Shown: piece after piece, positions 15,018 through 24,384 of the stretch
How the letters are laid out: every line of letters begins with the position of its first letter
How positions within the stretch are numbered: the first letter of the stretch is position 1
Origin: Hymenobacter persicinus
GTDB lineage: Bacteria; Bacteroidota; Bacteroidia; Cytophagales; Hymenobacteraceae
NCBI RefSeq assembly: GCF_004167665.1
Contig: NZ_SEWE01000017.1
Span: 23,105 to 87,104, forward strand
DNA length: 64,000 nt
Direction of reading: 5' to 3'
Notes under the pieces: generated by a model
The model's input: the letters and a program-made list of their open reading frames with translations, nothing else
Databases searched by the model: none
Told to the model about the DNA's origin: nothing
Made by a program: the position numbers and the translations under genes

Positions 15018-17390
15018 ATGTCTGCTCCCGAACAGCCCAATTCCACTTCTACCTCCCGCCCCGCGCGCCGCTGGCCCAACCTCGTGTCGCGCACCGTGTG
15101 GGCGTTTTTCGTGGTTTTTCTGGGTATTTTTCTGCTCTACCCCATCCTGGTAAAAAGCAATTTCCTGTTTCTGTTCGGCAAGTCGCCGGGCCTGGAAGAC
15201 CTGGAAAGCCCCCGGGTGGAGCAGGCCTCGGAGCTCTACACCGCCGACGGCGTGCTGCTGGGCAAATACTTCCGCGAAAACCGCGCTCCGGTACCCTACA
15301 GCAAGATTTCGCCCCTGCTCATCAAGGCCCTCATTGCCACCGAGGACGTGCGCTTCTACGACCATTCCGGCATCGACCTGACGGCCCTGGCCCGGGCCGT
15401 GGCCGGGGGCGGCAAAAACGGCGGCGGTTCCACCCTGAGTCAGCAGCTGGCCAAGAACCTTTACAAAATCCGCCGCGGCGACAAGGGCCTGCTCGGCCAT
15501 ATTCCGCTGGTCAACATCCTCGTCATTAAAACCAAGGAATGGCTGACGGCCGTGGAGCTCGAGCGGCGCTACACCAAGGAGGAAATCCTGAAAATGTACC
15601 TGAACACCGTCGAGTTTGGCTCGACGGCCTACGGCATCAAGGTGGCGGCCAAAACCTTCTTCAACACCTCCGCCGACAGCCTCAAGCCCGAGGAGGCGGC
15701 CATGCTGGTGGGCGTGCTCAACAACCCCACGGCCTTCAACCCGCGCTTCCATCCCGATGCCGCCCTCAAGCGTCGCAACGTGGTGCTGGAGCGCATGAGC
15801 CAGGCCCGGGTGCTGCCCGCCGCCGCCATCGACTCGTTGCAGAAGCTGCCCATCGTGCTGCACTACCGCGTTGAGAAGCACATCGACGGACCCGATACGT
15901 ACTTCCGCGGGGCCGTGAGCCAGTTTGTGAACAAGTGGTGCGAGGCCAACGGCTACGACATGTACCGCGACGGGCTGAAAATCTATACCACCATCGACTC
16001 GCGGATGCAGGCCCACGCCGAAGAAGCCCTGCAGGAGCGCATGAAGCGCCTGCAGCGCGACTTCGACAACTTCTGGCGTAACCGCGGTGGCAACCCCTGG
16101 GTGGACGACGAAGGCCACGAAATTCCGGACTTCATCGAAACCCAGATGAAGCGCACCGACCAGTACAAACTGCTGGCCGCGCGCTACAAGGGCCAGCCCG
16201 CCCGCCTCGACTCGGCTTTGCACGCCAAGCGGCCCATGAAGGTATTTACCTGGAAGGGCGACGGCGACACCACGCTGGTGCTGTCCCCGCTCGACTCGCT
16301 GGCCTACTACAAGCACTTTCTGCACGCGGGTATGATGACCATGGACCCCTTCACGGGCCACGTGAAAGCCTGGGTGGGCGGCATCAACTACCGCTTCTTC
16401 AAGTACGACCACGTCAAGCAGGGCCGGCGCCAGGCTGGCTCCACCTTCAAGCCTTTCGTGTACCTGACTGCCCTCGACAACGGCTACACGCCCTGCGACC
16501 GAATCCGGGACCAGCGCGTGACTATCAACTACGTCGAGAATGGCAAGCCCATGGAGTGGAAGCCCGACAACGTGACCCGGGAGTACACCGGCATCAACAT
16601 GACTTTGCGCCACGCCATGGCCCGCTCGGTAAACTCCGTCACGGCCCAGCTCACCGAGAAAGTCGGCTGGGACAACGTGGTCAAGTACGCCCATAAGGTC
16701 GGTATCACGAGCCCGCTGCTGTCGGTGCCCAGCATCGGCCTGGGCTCGGGCGGCGACGTGAGCGTGTACGAAATGGTGGATGCCTACAGCACCTTCGTCA
16801 ACAATGGCTTCCAGAGTGAGCCCCAGTACATTACCCGCATCGAGGACCGCAACGGCAACGTCATCAAGCAGTTTGACCCCAAGCAACGGCGCGCTATTCC
16901 GTCGGAAACGGCTTGGCTGATGCTTTACATGCTGCGCGGCGGCATGGACGAGCCCGGGGGCACCTCCCAGGCGCTGTGGGAGTACGAGCTCTGGAAAAAA
17001 GACAATCAGATTGGGGGCAAGACCGGCACCACCTCCAACTACTCCGACGGCTGGTACATGGGCGTGACCAAAGACCTCGTGACGGGCGTCTGGGTGGGCG
17101 GCGAAGACCGCAGCATTCACTTCCAGGGCTCCCAGCAGGGGGAAGGCGGCCGCATGGCGCTGCCCATCTTCGGGGCCTACATGGAAAAGCTCTACCAGGA
17201 CAAGGACCTCGACATCACCATGGGCCCCTTCCCGCGGCCGACAACGAAAATCACCAAAAAGTACATCTGCGTGTCGGAGTCGGAGCCGCGGCGCCGCCGG
17301 GAAGTGCCCATCGATACCATTGCTACCGACAACCTGCTGGAAAACCTCAACAACGGCGGCGGGGCCTTGCCCGACAGCCTAAAGCTGTAG
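15018..17390 (+). CDS. Class A penicillin-binding protein (transglycosylase/transpeptidase)
   Basis: This 790-residue bifunctional enzyme polymerises and cross-links peptidoglycan. A cytoplasmic tail is followed by one membrane anchor (VWAFFVVFLGIFLLYPILV). The GT51 transglycosylase has its catalytic Glu109 in EDVRFYDHSGID and the GGSTLSQQLAKN motif. The transpeptidase has STFK (Ser475, Lys478), SVN (537-539) and KTGTT (668). Length and order match PBP1a/1b-type proteins of Bacteroidota. The start is fixed by the promoter just upstream. It is followed by a strong terminator and is probably monocistronic. Confidence 0.95.
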   Translation: MSAPEQPNSTSTSRPARRWPNLVSRTVWAFFVVFLGIFLLYPILVKSNFLFLFGKSPGLEDLESPRVEQASELYTADGVLLGKYFRENRAPVPYSKISPLLIKALIATEDVRFYDHSGIDLTALARAVAGGGKNGGGSTLSQQLAKNLYKIRRGDKGLLGHIPLVNILVIKTKEWLTAVELERRYTKEEILKMYLNTVEFGSTAYGIKVAAKTFFNTSADSLKPEEAAMLVGVLNNPTAFNPRFHPDAALKRRNVVLERMSQARVLPAAAIDSLQKLPIVLHYRVEKHIDGPDTYFRGAVSQFVNKWCEANGYDMYRDGLKIYTTIDSRMQAHAEEALQERMKRLQRDFDNFWRNRGGNPWVDDEGHEIPDFIETQMKRTDQYKLLAARYKGQPARLDSALHAKRPMKVFTWKGDGDTTLVLSPLDSLAYYKHFLHAGMMTMDPFTGHVKAWVGGINYRFFKYDHVKQGRRQAGSTFKPFVYLTALDNGYTPCDRIRDQRVTINYVENGKPMEWKPDNVTREYTGINMTLRHAMARSVNSVTAQLTEKVGWDNVVKYAHKVGITSPLLSVPSIGLGSGGDVSVYEMVDAYSTFVNNGFQSEPQYITRIEDRNGNVIKQFDPKQRRAIPSETAWLMLYMLRGGMDEPGGTSQALWEYELWKKDNQIGGKTGTTSNYSDGWYMGVTKDLVTGVWVGGEDRSIHFQGSQQGEGGRMALPIFGAYMEKLYQDKDLDITMGPFPRPTTKITKKYICVSESEPRRRREVPIDTIATDNLLENLNNGGGALPDSLKL

Positions 17391-17412
17391 GCTGAACAAC
17401 AGGTTTCATTCC

Positions 17413-17453
17413 ATAGAAAAGCCCCGCTGAGCTATTCGGCGGGGCTTTTCTAT
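17413..17453 (+). terminator. Bidirectional terminator
   Basis: A perfect 15-base stem (ATAGAAAAGCCCCGC with GCGGGGCTTTTCTAT) lies between the PBP gene and the oppositely oriented epimerase gene, so it can serve both. Confidence 0.9.
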
Positions 17454-17476
17454 GAAATTAGGGTTTGAGCCTATGG

Positions 17477-18394
17477 TTACTCTTCTTCCCCGTAAAACGA
17501 TTCCAGGGCGCCACGGAGCTCCGGATACTCGAAGCGGAAGCCCTGGTTGAGCACTTTTTGGGCACTCACGCGCTGGGAGCCCAGCACAATTTCGCTCATC
17601 TCGCCCATCATCAGCTTCAGGCCAAAGGCGGGCACCTTGGGCAGCACCAATGGGCGGTGCATTACCTCGGCCAGGGTTTCGGTGAATTCTTGGTTCGTGA
17701 CCGGGTTGGGGGCCACCGCGTTGTAGGTGCCCTGCCACTGCGGCTCCTCGAGCACCTGCATAAACAGCCGGCAGAGGTCGTCGAGGTGAATCCAGGACAT
17801 AAACTGCTTGCCTGAGCCCAACGGGGCGCCGGCCATCATTTTCACCGTGCGCGCCAGCGGCACCAGGGCGCCGCCTTCGGGGCTGAGCACGATGCCAATG
17901 CGCATGAGCACGGTGCGGATGCCCAGCTCCTGCACCCGGCGTCCGGCCTTTTCCCACTGTTGCGACACGTCCACCAGAAAATCGTCGGTGGAAGCGGGCG
18001 CGGTGTCTTCCGTGACCAGCGCGTCGCCGCTGTCGCCGTAAATGCCGATGGCCGAGGCCGACAGAAACGTGCGTACGTGCTGGTTGTCTTTGGCCAGTTC
18101 ACGGGCAATAAGGCTGGTGCCCTGCAGGCGGCTGGTCAGAATCTCGTGCTTCCGCTCCCGGGTCCACTTGCCGTCCGATACGCTGGAGCCGGCTAGGTTA
18201 ATGATGTAGTCGGCGTAGGGCACGGCGGCCTCGTCGATGGTGCCGGTGGCGGGGTCCCAGCGGAAACTACGGTAGCGGCTCTGGCTGGGGTGCCGACTCA
18301 GGATGGCCACCTCGTAGCCGGCATCGATGAGCATATCCGCGAGGCGGGTACCAATCAGGCCGGTACCACCGGTAATGAGGACTTTGCGGGACAT
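17477..18394 (-). CDS. TIGR01777 family NAD(P)-binding epimerase-like protein
   Basis: The 305-residue protein is an extended SDR of the TIGR01777 (SDR39U1/YfcH-like) family. GGTGLIGTRLADMLIDAGYEV is the Rossmann nucleotide-binding loop, INLAGSSVSDGKW the NxAG strand, and the C-terminal domain carries the typical MSWIHLDDLCRLF, YNAVAPNPVTNQEF and VLGSQRVSAQKVLNQGF blocks. The physiological substrate of this family is not established. It ends beside the terminator shared with the PBP gene. A gap of 93 bases separates it from folE, so it may be read from that operon or on its own. Confidence 0.9.
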   Translation of the reverse strand: MSRKVLITGGTGLIGTRLADMLIDAGYEVAILSRHPSQSRYRSFRWDPATGTIDEAAVPYADYIINLAGSSVSDGKWTRERKHEILTSRLQGTSLIARELAKDNQHVRTFLSASAIGIYGDSGDALVTEDTAPASTDDFLVDVSQQWEKAGRRVQELGIRTVLMRIGIVLSPEGGALVPLARTVKMMAGAPLGSGKQFMSWIHLDDLCRLFMQVLEEPQWQGTYNAVAPNPVTNQEFTETLAEVMHRPLVLPKVPAFGLKLMMGEMSEIVLGSQRVSAQKVLNQGFRFEYPELRGALESFYGEEE

Positions 18395-18487
18395 GGAAAG
18401 AACAGCGGAAGCGCGTGGGTGGGTTGCGGATGGGGAAGAGGCAAAACGGGCTGCAAGCTAACAGCTACCAGCCAAATAGCGACGGGG

Positions 18488-19159
18488 CTACTTCCCGATC
18501 TGGCGCAGAAACTCCGCCCGCAGGGCCGGGTCCGTGGCGAAGGCGCCGCCGTATTCGGCCGTGAGCGTGCTGCTGCCCGTGTCGTTGACGCCCCGGCTCA
18601 TCACGCACAGGTGGTCGGCCTCGATGAGCACGGCCACGCTGTCGGTGTGCAGGGTTTGCTTGAGCTCCTCGGCAATCTGGCGGGTGAGGCGCTCCTGTAC
18701 CTGGGGCCGGCGGGCGTAGTACTGCACCACCCGGTTGAGCTTCGACAGACCCACCACGTGTTCCCCGGGCAGATAAGCCACGTGGGCCTTGCCCATAATA
18801 GGAACGAAGTGGTGCTCACAGCACGAAAACACGGTAATGTCGCGCTCCACGAGCAGCTGCTGGTAGCCGTAGCGGTTGTCGAAGAGTCGCACGTCGGGTC
18901 GGTGTTTGGGGTCGAGGCCCTTAAACCACTCCTGCACGTACATTTTCGCCACCCGGCGCGGGGTACCCTGCAGGCTGTCGTCGGTCAGGTCGAGGCCCAG
19001 CAGCAGCATGATTTCGCGGAAATGCTCGGCAATGCCGGCAATCTTGGCCTCGTCGGTCAGGGCGAAAGCGTCGGGGCGCAGCGGGGTGCGCAGCCCGGCG
19101 GAGAGGTGAGTATCGGGAAGGCCGGAGCCGTCGGGGGCAGCCGCCGCAGAGTTATCCAT
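18488..19159 (-). CDS. folE: GTP cyclohydrolase I
   Basis: FolE opens the ring of GTP to 7,8-dihydroneopterin triphosphate, the entry to folate and to 6-carboxytetrahydropterin. The 223-residue protein has the zinc ligands in SCCEHHFVPIMGKAHVAYLP and DHLCVMSRGV, the QTLHTDSVAVLIEA segment, and the C-terminal RAEFLRQI. Its ATG overlaps the end of the queD-like gene by 8 bases, so the two are translationally coupled. The N-terminal 30 residues are a Ser/Gly/Ala-rich extension. Confidence 0.96.
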   Translation of the reverse strand: MDNSAAAAPDGSGLPDTHLSAGLRTPLRPDAFALTDEAKIAGIAEHFREIMLLLGLDLTDDSLQGTPRRVAKMYVQEWFKGLDPKHRPDVRLFDNRYGYQQLLVERDITVFSCCEHHFVPIMGKAHVAYLPGEHVVGLSKLNRVVQYYARRPQVQERLTRQIAEELKQTLHTDSVAVLIEADHLCVMSRGVNDTGSSTLTAEYGGAFATDPALRAEFLRQIGK

Positions 19160-19559
19160 GGTATTCTACAAAATTACGGTCCGTCTCGTACAGCGTGACC
19201 GACAAGGCAAAGCGGGGCTCCAAGTGAGCCCGCAGCCGGTTCCAGATGACAACAGCAATATTCTCGGCCGTGGGGTTCAGGTCGCGAAATTCGTCGGTGT
19301 CGAGGTTGAGGTTCCGGTGGTCAAAGGTATCCAGAATCTCGCGCTTGATCAGGTCGCTGAGCTGTTTGAGGTCGTACACGTAGCCAGTGGCCGGGTCTAC
19401 CTCGCCGGTGAGGCGGACGGTAAGCTCGTAGTTATGGCCGTGATAGTGAGGGTTGTTGCACTTACCGAACACGCGCTGGTTGTGTTCGTCGCTCCACAAG
19501 GGATTGTGCAAACGGTGCGCGGCGTTGAAGTGCTCTTTTCGGCAGACGGTGATGGGCAT
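19152..19559 (-). CDS. queD: 6-carboxytetrahydropterin synthase / PTPS family
   Basis: The 135-residue protein converts dihydroneopterin triphosphate, the FolE product, in the queuosine or a related pterin pathway. Zinc ligands His15 (NAAH), His40 and His42 (HYHGH) and catalytic Cys34 are present, and the C-terminus has the Glu of VTLYETDRN. The ATG at 19559 (MPITVCRKEHF) is chosen over an upstream start at 19628 that would add a Pro-rich non-conserved leader. It is first in an operon with folE. Bacterial PTPS and QueD are hard to separate by sequence, so the symbol is provisional. Confidence 0.85.
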   Translation of the reverse strand: MPITVCRKEHFNAAHRLHNPLWSDEHNQRVFGKCNNPHYHGHNYELTVRLTGEVDPATGYVYDLKQLSDLIKREILDTFDHRNLNLDTDEFRDLNPTAENIAVVIWNRLRAHLEPRFALSVTLYETDRNFVEYHG

Positions 19560-19763
19560 AGTCAGACTGGAACCGGGTGGAGGTGGTTTTGTTGCTGGGG
19601 GTAAATGCCTTATATAGGGCGTAGTCACTGATTTCTAGAGCAATAATTTGGATGCACGAGTGTTTGTTGCAGAAAATTTATATAGTGTATAACTAATTTA
19701 ATAAAAACCCGACTTCTTAAAAAAAATCAATCGGCGGGTGTATCAACATCAAGCGAGTCTGGT

Positions 19764-19771
19764 TAAATTTG
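19764..19771 (+). promoter_or_regulatory. -7 box TAAATTTG
   Basis: The sequence matches TAnnTTTG exactly, 74 bases before the ATG at 19846, at the edge of an unusually AT-rich stretch (19630-19745). A -33 TTTG is not evident. The preceding 200 bases hold no other recognisable feature. Confidence 0.45.
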
Positions 19772-19845
19772 GTGAGCCAGTCAGCCCACGATAGTGCTGG
19801 CCTTTTCTTTTGTAAACTCTTTCTTTTCAACCTTTTCATTGCAAT

Positions 19846-20556
19846 ATGAAACCAGGTGTACTTCTCTCCCTACTGTTGGTGTGTGTAATGACGGTGACGG
19901 GCTACGCCCAAAAGTCGCCCGTAGACGAGACGGACATGGCCATCAAGGGCATTCCCCGCAAAGGCCAACGCGTTACGATTCAGCTGGATAGCAAACGCGT
20001 CGATGATTCGTGGCAGAAACAGCTGAGCGAAAAGTTCGGCAGCAAATTCAAAGCCGATAAAGGTGTCTACACCATGGACGGCGTGGTTATCGAAGACATT
20101 TCGAAAACCCCTATCCGCGTTATCAGCAAAGTGGACGCCACGCCAACCGGTACCACCGTATGGTGGTCGATTGACTTGGGCAACGCCTACCTGAGCAAAG
20201 ATGCCACGCCGGTGCAGTGGAAGTCGTCGGAGAAGTACCTGAAGGACTTCGCCCGCATGCTCTACCGCGAAGACTTGGCCGTGCAGGTTGCCGAAGCCGA
20301 AAAAGCGCTGGTATCGTCGCAAAACAACCACATGGCTGTTATCTCGAAGGCTGACGCCATCAAGAAGGACATTGAGAAGAACAAGCTCAAGAAGCAGGAA
20401 ATTCAGCAGCAGCTGGCCGCTAACGCCGCCGAACTGCTCCAGTACAACAACCTGATTGACATGAACCTCAAGGAGCAGGAAGCTGCCCGCGCCGACATTG
20501 TCAACATGCGCGTAGCCCTGGAAGCCGTGAAGGACCGCATGAACAAGATTGAGTAG
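19846..20556 (+). CDS. Secreted coiled-coil protein, 236 aa
   Basis: The product starts MKPGVLLSLLLVCVMTVTGYAQ, a signal peptide with likely cleavage after AQ-type residues near position 22. Residues 25-130 form a beta-rich domain (RVTIQLDSKRVDDSW, TTVWWSIDLGNAYLS). Residues 135-236 are a continuous charged coiled coil (VQVAEAEKALVSSQ, IEKNKLKKQEIQQQL). No family was recognised. It is probably periplasmic, and its close-packed terminator and own -7 box suggest a single-gene transcript. Base composition is slightly less GC-rich than its neighbours. Confidence 0.75.
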   Translation: MKPGVLLSLLLVCVMTVTGYAQKSPVDETDMAIKGIPRKGQRVTIQLDSKRVDDSWQKQLSEKFGSKFKADKGVYTMDGVVIEDISKTPIRVISKVDATPTGTTVWWSIDLGNAYLSKDATPVQWKSSEKYLKDFARMLYREDLAVQVAEAEKALVSSQNNHMAVISKADAIKKDIEKNKLKKQEIQQQLAANAAELLQYNNLIDMNLKEQEAARADIVNMRVALEAVKDRMNKIE

Positions 20557-20575
20557 TACTGCCCCGCTACCCAAC

Positions 20576-20609
20576 AAAAAAGCCCCGCCAGCACTGGCGG
20601 GGCTTTTTT
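20576..20609 (+). terminator. Bidirectional terminator
   Basis: A 15-base stem (AAAAAAGCCCCGCCA with TGGCGGGGCTTTTTT) with a 4-base loop lies 20 bases past the coiled-coil gene. The next gene converges on it, so it may serve both strands. Confidence 0.92.
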
Positions 20610-20630
20610 GCGTTTAAGCCGGCTGGGTTG

Positions 20631-21236
20631 TTACTGCATGGCCGCCCGGACCTGCTGCTGGACAAACTTTTCATCCTTCCAGCCTACAATGCGCACCTCG
20701 CCGGGGGTGCCGCGGTGCTGAAACCAGAGCCGCAAAACTTCCTTGGCAGCCGGATAATGCTGCAGAAATTCGGCCCAGGTGGTGGTTTCGGGCAGAATCT
20801 GCTGGCTGGGCCGGGCCGGAATGGCTAGCACCACCTGTTCGAGTAGGCCGGCCTCGTCGAGCAGCAGCATGCCGATGGGCAGCACTTCGAGCACCGTACC
20901 CGCGGGCTGGCTTTCGGCCAGCACCAGCACGCCCAGGGGCCGGCCCGCCGGAAAGCCGGGGGCCGGTGCCGTGCGCGTGCCGGGCACGAAGCCGAAGTTG
21001 CCGGGGTAGGGCAGAAACTCTACCTGCCGGTCCTGACCCGCGCGCTGAATGCGCCGAAACTCCTTCGTGGCCGGGTCATACACCTGCTCGTGGTTGGTGC
21101 CGGCCGGAATTTCGACCACGACCTGCAGCAGCTTACGCTCCGCCGAAAAGGTCGGCAGCTGGGCGTAATCGGTCTGGCAGCCGACTACGCCCAACAGAGA
21201 GCCAACAAGCACGAAAGCAGCGCGGGGAAAGCGCAT
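20631..21236 (-). CDS. Exported lipoprotein with degenerate type I pyrophosphatase domain
   Basis: A signal peptide with lipobox at Cys20 (LLGVVGC) precedes a domain aligning with soluble inorganic pyrophosphatase: VVVEIPAGTNHEQVYD, FLPYPGNFGFVPGT, LGVLVLAESQPAGTVLEVLPIGMLLLDEAG and the C-terminal VRIVGWKDEKFVQQQV. The metal-binding motif DGDPxD of active enzymes (Asp65, Asp67, Asp70 in E. coli) reads AGRPLG here, and the position of Asp102 is Leu. Only the Asp of LLDEAG remains. The protein should therefore not hydrolyse pyrophosphate. It may bind a ligand or have a structural role at the cell envelope. It lies 13 bases downstream of the M1 peptidase gene and is probably co-transcribed with it. 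Confidence 0.8.
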   Translation of the reverse strand: MRFPRAAFVLVGSLLGVVGCQTDYAQLPTFSAERKLLQVVVEIPAGTNHEQVYDPATKEFRRIQRAGQDRQVEFLPYPGNFGFVPGTRTAPAPGFPAGRPLGVLVLAESQPAGTVLEVLPIGMLLLDEAGLLEQVVLAIPARPSQQILPETTTWAEFLQHYPAAKEVLRLWFQHRGTPGEVRIVGWKDEKFVQQQVRAAMQ

Positions 21237-21249
21237 AGCGAGGACGAAA

Positions 21250-24240
21250 TTATTGAGCCAATTGCTCGTTGAGCAGGCGGAACGGGTTCAGCTGGTTGAG
21301 CTTGAGCACGAAGCGGATGCGGTCCGTGAAGTCCTTACGGCCGCTGGGCAAGCCGTTTTCGTACATCGAGCCCGCCACGGGCAGATAAAGCTGGAGCACG
21401 TTTGGAATCACGGGCACCACCAGGCCCGCATCGTAGAAGATGTGCTGAGCCTGGGTTTTGCCGTTGGCCAAGGCGAAATACTCCCGGGTAGCACCTAGGT
21501 CGGCAAACAGGCTCAGGCCGGTTACCGGCAGGTCGGCCTGCACGTTGAGGGTACTCATCCAGCGCTGGCTGAACACGCCGCCCTGACCGCTTTGCAGCGG
21601 CATGTAGCCTTTGAAGGCGCCATCCCGGTCGTCGGTCTGGTGCACCTGGGCCGTGTAGGCATCCGAAATCTGCTGACGGTCCAGGAAGGCCGTCTGGCGG
21701 CGGTAGTCGGGGCTGCCGCTCAGGCCCATTACAAAGCCGCTGCTGTCGTTTTGCAGGAAGCGGCCCCCGAACAGGCGCACCGAAATCTTCTTCTTGCGGG
21801 CGTAATAGCGCTGGTAGTTGGCCGCGGCCCGCAGCAGCACGGCATTGCGCGAGCCGGTTTCCTGGGCAATAGAGGACGTGAGCTGGTTGAGTTCCACGTG
21901 GGCGCCCCAAGTTTGCAGGGCATTGCCGGCCTTGACTTCGTACTCCAAGGTCTGAATGCTGGAAGTTTGCCCGAAGTCCTGGTTTTTAATGGCCGTGTTG
22001 GCAATCTTAATCATGTGCTGGGGCCGGTCAAAGGCGGACTTGGGCAGCAGGAACGTGATGCTGGGCTCCACCTTGCGGTACCGCTCGAAGCGCTGCACCG
22101 TCAGGCCGGTTACGATCTGGCGGGCCACCGAGCCGGGCAGCACGTTCACGTTGACCGTGGCCACGCCGTTGAGCTCCCTCTGGTTGAAGCTGTACATCGG
22201 CATGAGCAGGTAATTCAGGTTTTTATTCACCAGCGGGCTGTTGTAGAAGGCCGCGCCGAGCATGAACTTGTCGGAGGTGTTGGCCCCCAGTACTGGCGCC
22301 CAGTTCAGGGTGCTCCGGTCCCAGCGCTCCACGCTGGCTAGGGGCTTGATCTGTAGCTTCTCGAAGCCGCGGAAGGCCCCGCTAACCTTCATCCGGTCGT
22401 CGCGGCGGTTTAGCTCGGGCGTCAGATAAGCGGCGTCCACCACCACTGCGGCCACGCCCGCGCGGCGGAAGTCGAGCTGGGTTTCGTCTTCGCCGTCTTC
22501 AATGCCAATCAGCGGGGTCCACTGGGTTTCGAGGATTTTACCCTGAGCGTCCACGGTGGAAACCGGCACGGCAAACGGAGCCGGGGAGTCGTTGCGGATC
22601 AGCACCTTCACCTGGCTGTCGGTTACCTGCATATCCGACACGGCCGCGTCGTAGTGGGCCGTACCCTGGAGCATGTCCTTGAAAAACCAGTCCAGCTTCT
22701 GCCCCGTCGATTCCTCGAACACGGCCTGCATGTCCTCGGGGTAGGGGTGCTTAAACTGCCACTTGTCGTAGTAGGCGTGCATGGCCTTGTCGAACGTGTC
22801 CTGGCCTAGGTAGCCGGCCAGGTACTTCAGCAGGGCCGCCGTTTTGCCGTACATGATGAAGCCGTAGTTCAGCATGCCGTAGTCGGCGGAGGTGACGCCG
22901 CTCACGGGCTGGTCGAGGCCGCGGCTGGCGACCATCTGGTAGGGCAGCTGGTTCAGGGCCGAAGCATTGAGTCCGTCAATCCCAATCAGGCCCGCCACGG
23001 TCTTGGACTTGAGCACCATGCTGAAGTCGCCGGCCAGCGAGTCGGTGCGGGAAGCCACGCGGTTTTCCACGTAGGAGTTCACGCCCTCGTCCATCCAGCC
23101 GAAGTCCCGCTCGTTGGAGCCCAGAATACCGTAGAACCAGTTGTGGCCCACTTCGTGAATAATGGCCGAGGGCATCGTCACGGTCACCATCGGGTATTCC
23201 ATGCCCGAGCCGGCGCTCAGGGCGCCATCCACGGCCGTAGCGGCGGAGTAAGGGTATTCGCCCACCCACTGCGAGTAGTACGTCACGGCCTCGTTCACTT
23301 CCTGCAGGCCTTTCACCCACTTCAGCGCGTCAGAGTTGGTGAACAGCACCCAGGTGGTCACGGCCCGGCCCGAAGGCAGCGTGACGCCGCTTTTGAGCAC
23401 GTTGAAGCGCTTGTCGGCAAACCAGGCGAAGTCGTGCACGCGGTCCTGCTGGTAGCGCAGGGTTTTGGTTTCAGGAGCCGAGGCCGGGAATTTCAGGTCG
23501 GTGCCGAAGTCGGCCTCGGTCTTTTTCAGGGCCGTGGCCGCCGCTAGTTGGTCCATGCGCTGGAGCTCGTCGGGGTTTTGCAGTACGCCGGTGGCGCCCA
23601 CAGTGTAGTTGGCGGGCAGGGTGATGCGCACGTCAAACGAGCCAAACTCGGAGTAGAACTCGCCCTGGTCGAGGTAGGGCATTGGGTGCCAGCCCTTCTG
23701 GTCGTAAACGGCCGGCTTGGGGTACCACTGCGAAATCTGGTAGGACTGCCCCACGTGGCCGAAGCGGGAAAAGGAGTCCGGAATTTTCACCCGGAAGGGC
23801 GTAGTGATGGTGGCCTTGGCGCCCGGGGCCAGGGGCTGGGGCAAAATCAGCTTGGCAATGTCGGGGTTCTGCGGGTCGTAGCTGAGCTGGGCTGGCTGGC
23901 CGTTGACCTTGAAGTCGAGCTGGTCGATAAAGCCGCGCTGCTCGGGCTTGGCAAACTGAAACTTGCGCTTACCGTTGCGCAGCTGCTGCTTGGCAAAGGC
24001 CGTGGAGTTGTTTTTGTAGGCGTTGGGCCAGAGGTGAAACCAGACGAAGGTGAGCTGGTCGGGCGAGTGGTTGGTATACTGGATTTCCTCGGTGCCGGTC
24101 AGCAGCTGCTGCTGGTCGTCGAGGGTCACGTCAATCGAATAATTGGCTTCCTGTTGCCAATACCCGGTGCGGGCAGTGGCCTGCGCCTGGCTGAGCAGGG
24201 GCAGGGCGGCCAGCACCAAGCCAGCGAAGAATTTTTTCAT
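21250..24240 (-). CDS. M1 family metallopeptidase, 996 aa
   Basis: This exported aminopeptidase-like zinc protease has a signal peptide (MKKFFAGLVLAALPLLSQAQA), an N-terminal beta domain, and the gluzincin site HEVGHNWFYG (His362, Glu363, His366) followed by the third ligand Glu in GWMDEGVNSY. The second half (beyond about residue 600) is beta-rich and unlike classical aminopeptidase N, and may be an outer-membrane or surface domain. The substrate is probably peptides from the medium or envelope. A partial -7 box TACTTTCG lies about 35 bases upstream, and the pseudo-pyrophosphatase gene follows after 13 bases. Confidence 0.92.
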   Translation of the reverse strand: MKKFFAGLVLAALPLLSQAQATARTGYWQQEANYSIDVTLDDQQQLLTGTEEIQYTNHSPDQLTFVWFHLWPNAYKNNSTAFAKQQLRNGKRKFQFAKPEQRGFIDQLDFKVNGQPAQLSYDPQNPDIAKLILPQPLAPGAKATITTPFRVKIPDSFSRFGHVGQSYQISQWYPKPAVYDQKGWHPMPYLDQGEFYSEFGSFDVRITLPANYTVGATGVLQNPDELQRMDQLAAATALKKTEADFGTDLKFPASAPETKTLRYQQDRVHDFAWFADKRFNVLKSGVTLPSGRAVTTWVLFTNSDALKWVKGLQEVNEAVTYYSQWVGEYPYSAATAVDGALSAGSGMEYPMVTVTMPSAIIHEVGHNWFYGILGSNERDFGWMDEGVNSYVENRVASRTDSLAGDFSMVLKSKTVAGLIGIDGLNASALNQLPYQMVASRGLDQPVSGVTSADYGMLNYGFIMYGKTAALLKYLAGYLGQDTFDKAMHAYYDKWQFKHPYPEDMQAVFEESTGQKLDWFFKDMLQGTAHYDAAVSDMQVTDSQVKVLIRNDSPAPFAVPVSTVDAQGKILETQWTPLIGIEDGEDETQLDFRRAGVAAVVVDAAYLTPELNRRDDRMKVSGAFRGFEKLQIKPLASVERWDRSTLNWAPVLGANTSDKFMLGAAFYNSPLVNKNLNYLLMPMYSFNQRELNGVATVNVNVLPGSVARQIVTGLTVQRFERYRKVEPSITFLLPKSAFDRPQHMIKIANTAIKNQDFGQTSSIQTLEYEVKAGNALQTWGAHVELNQLTSSIAQETGSRNAVLLRAAANYQRYYARKKKISVRLFGGRFLQNDSSGFVMGLSGSPDYRRQTAFLDRQQISDAYTAQVHQTDDRDGAFKGYMPLQSGQGGVFSQRWMSTLNVQADLPVTGLSLFADLGATREYFALANGKTQAQHIFYDAGLVVPVIPNVLQLYLPVAGSMYENGLPSGRKDFTDRIRFVLKLNQLNPFRLLNEQLAQ

Positions 24241-24384
24241 GTAAGAGAATCAGGTAAAACAAAAGCGCAGCGAAAGTACGTTTTCGGCCCGGAAAAGCTG
24301 CGGTATGGATAACCCTGGTTGGGGCCGGCCGTTAAGCCTGCTGAAGATAAGCTGCTAACCTAATCACCTAACCCCCCAGCTGCC

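Noticed and set aside
14928..17120. A 730-residue reverse-strand frame
   Set aside because: It is antisense to the penicillin-binding protein gene, whose catalytic motifs are intact.
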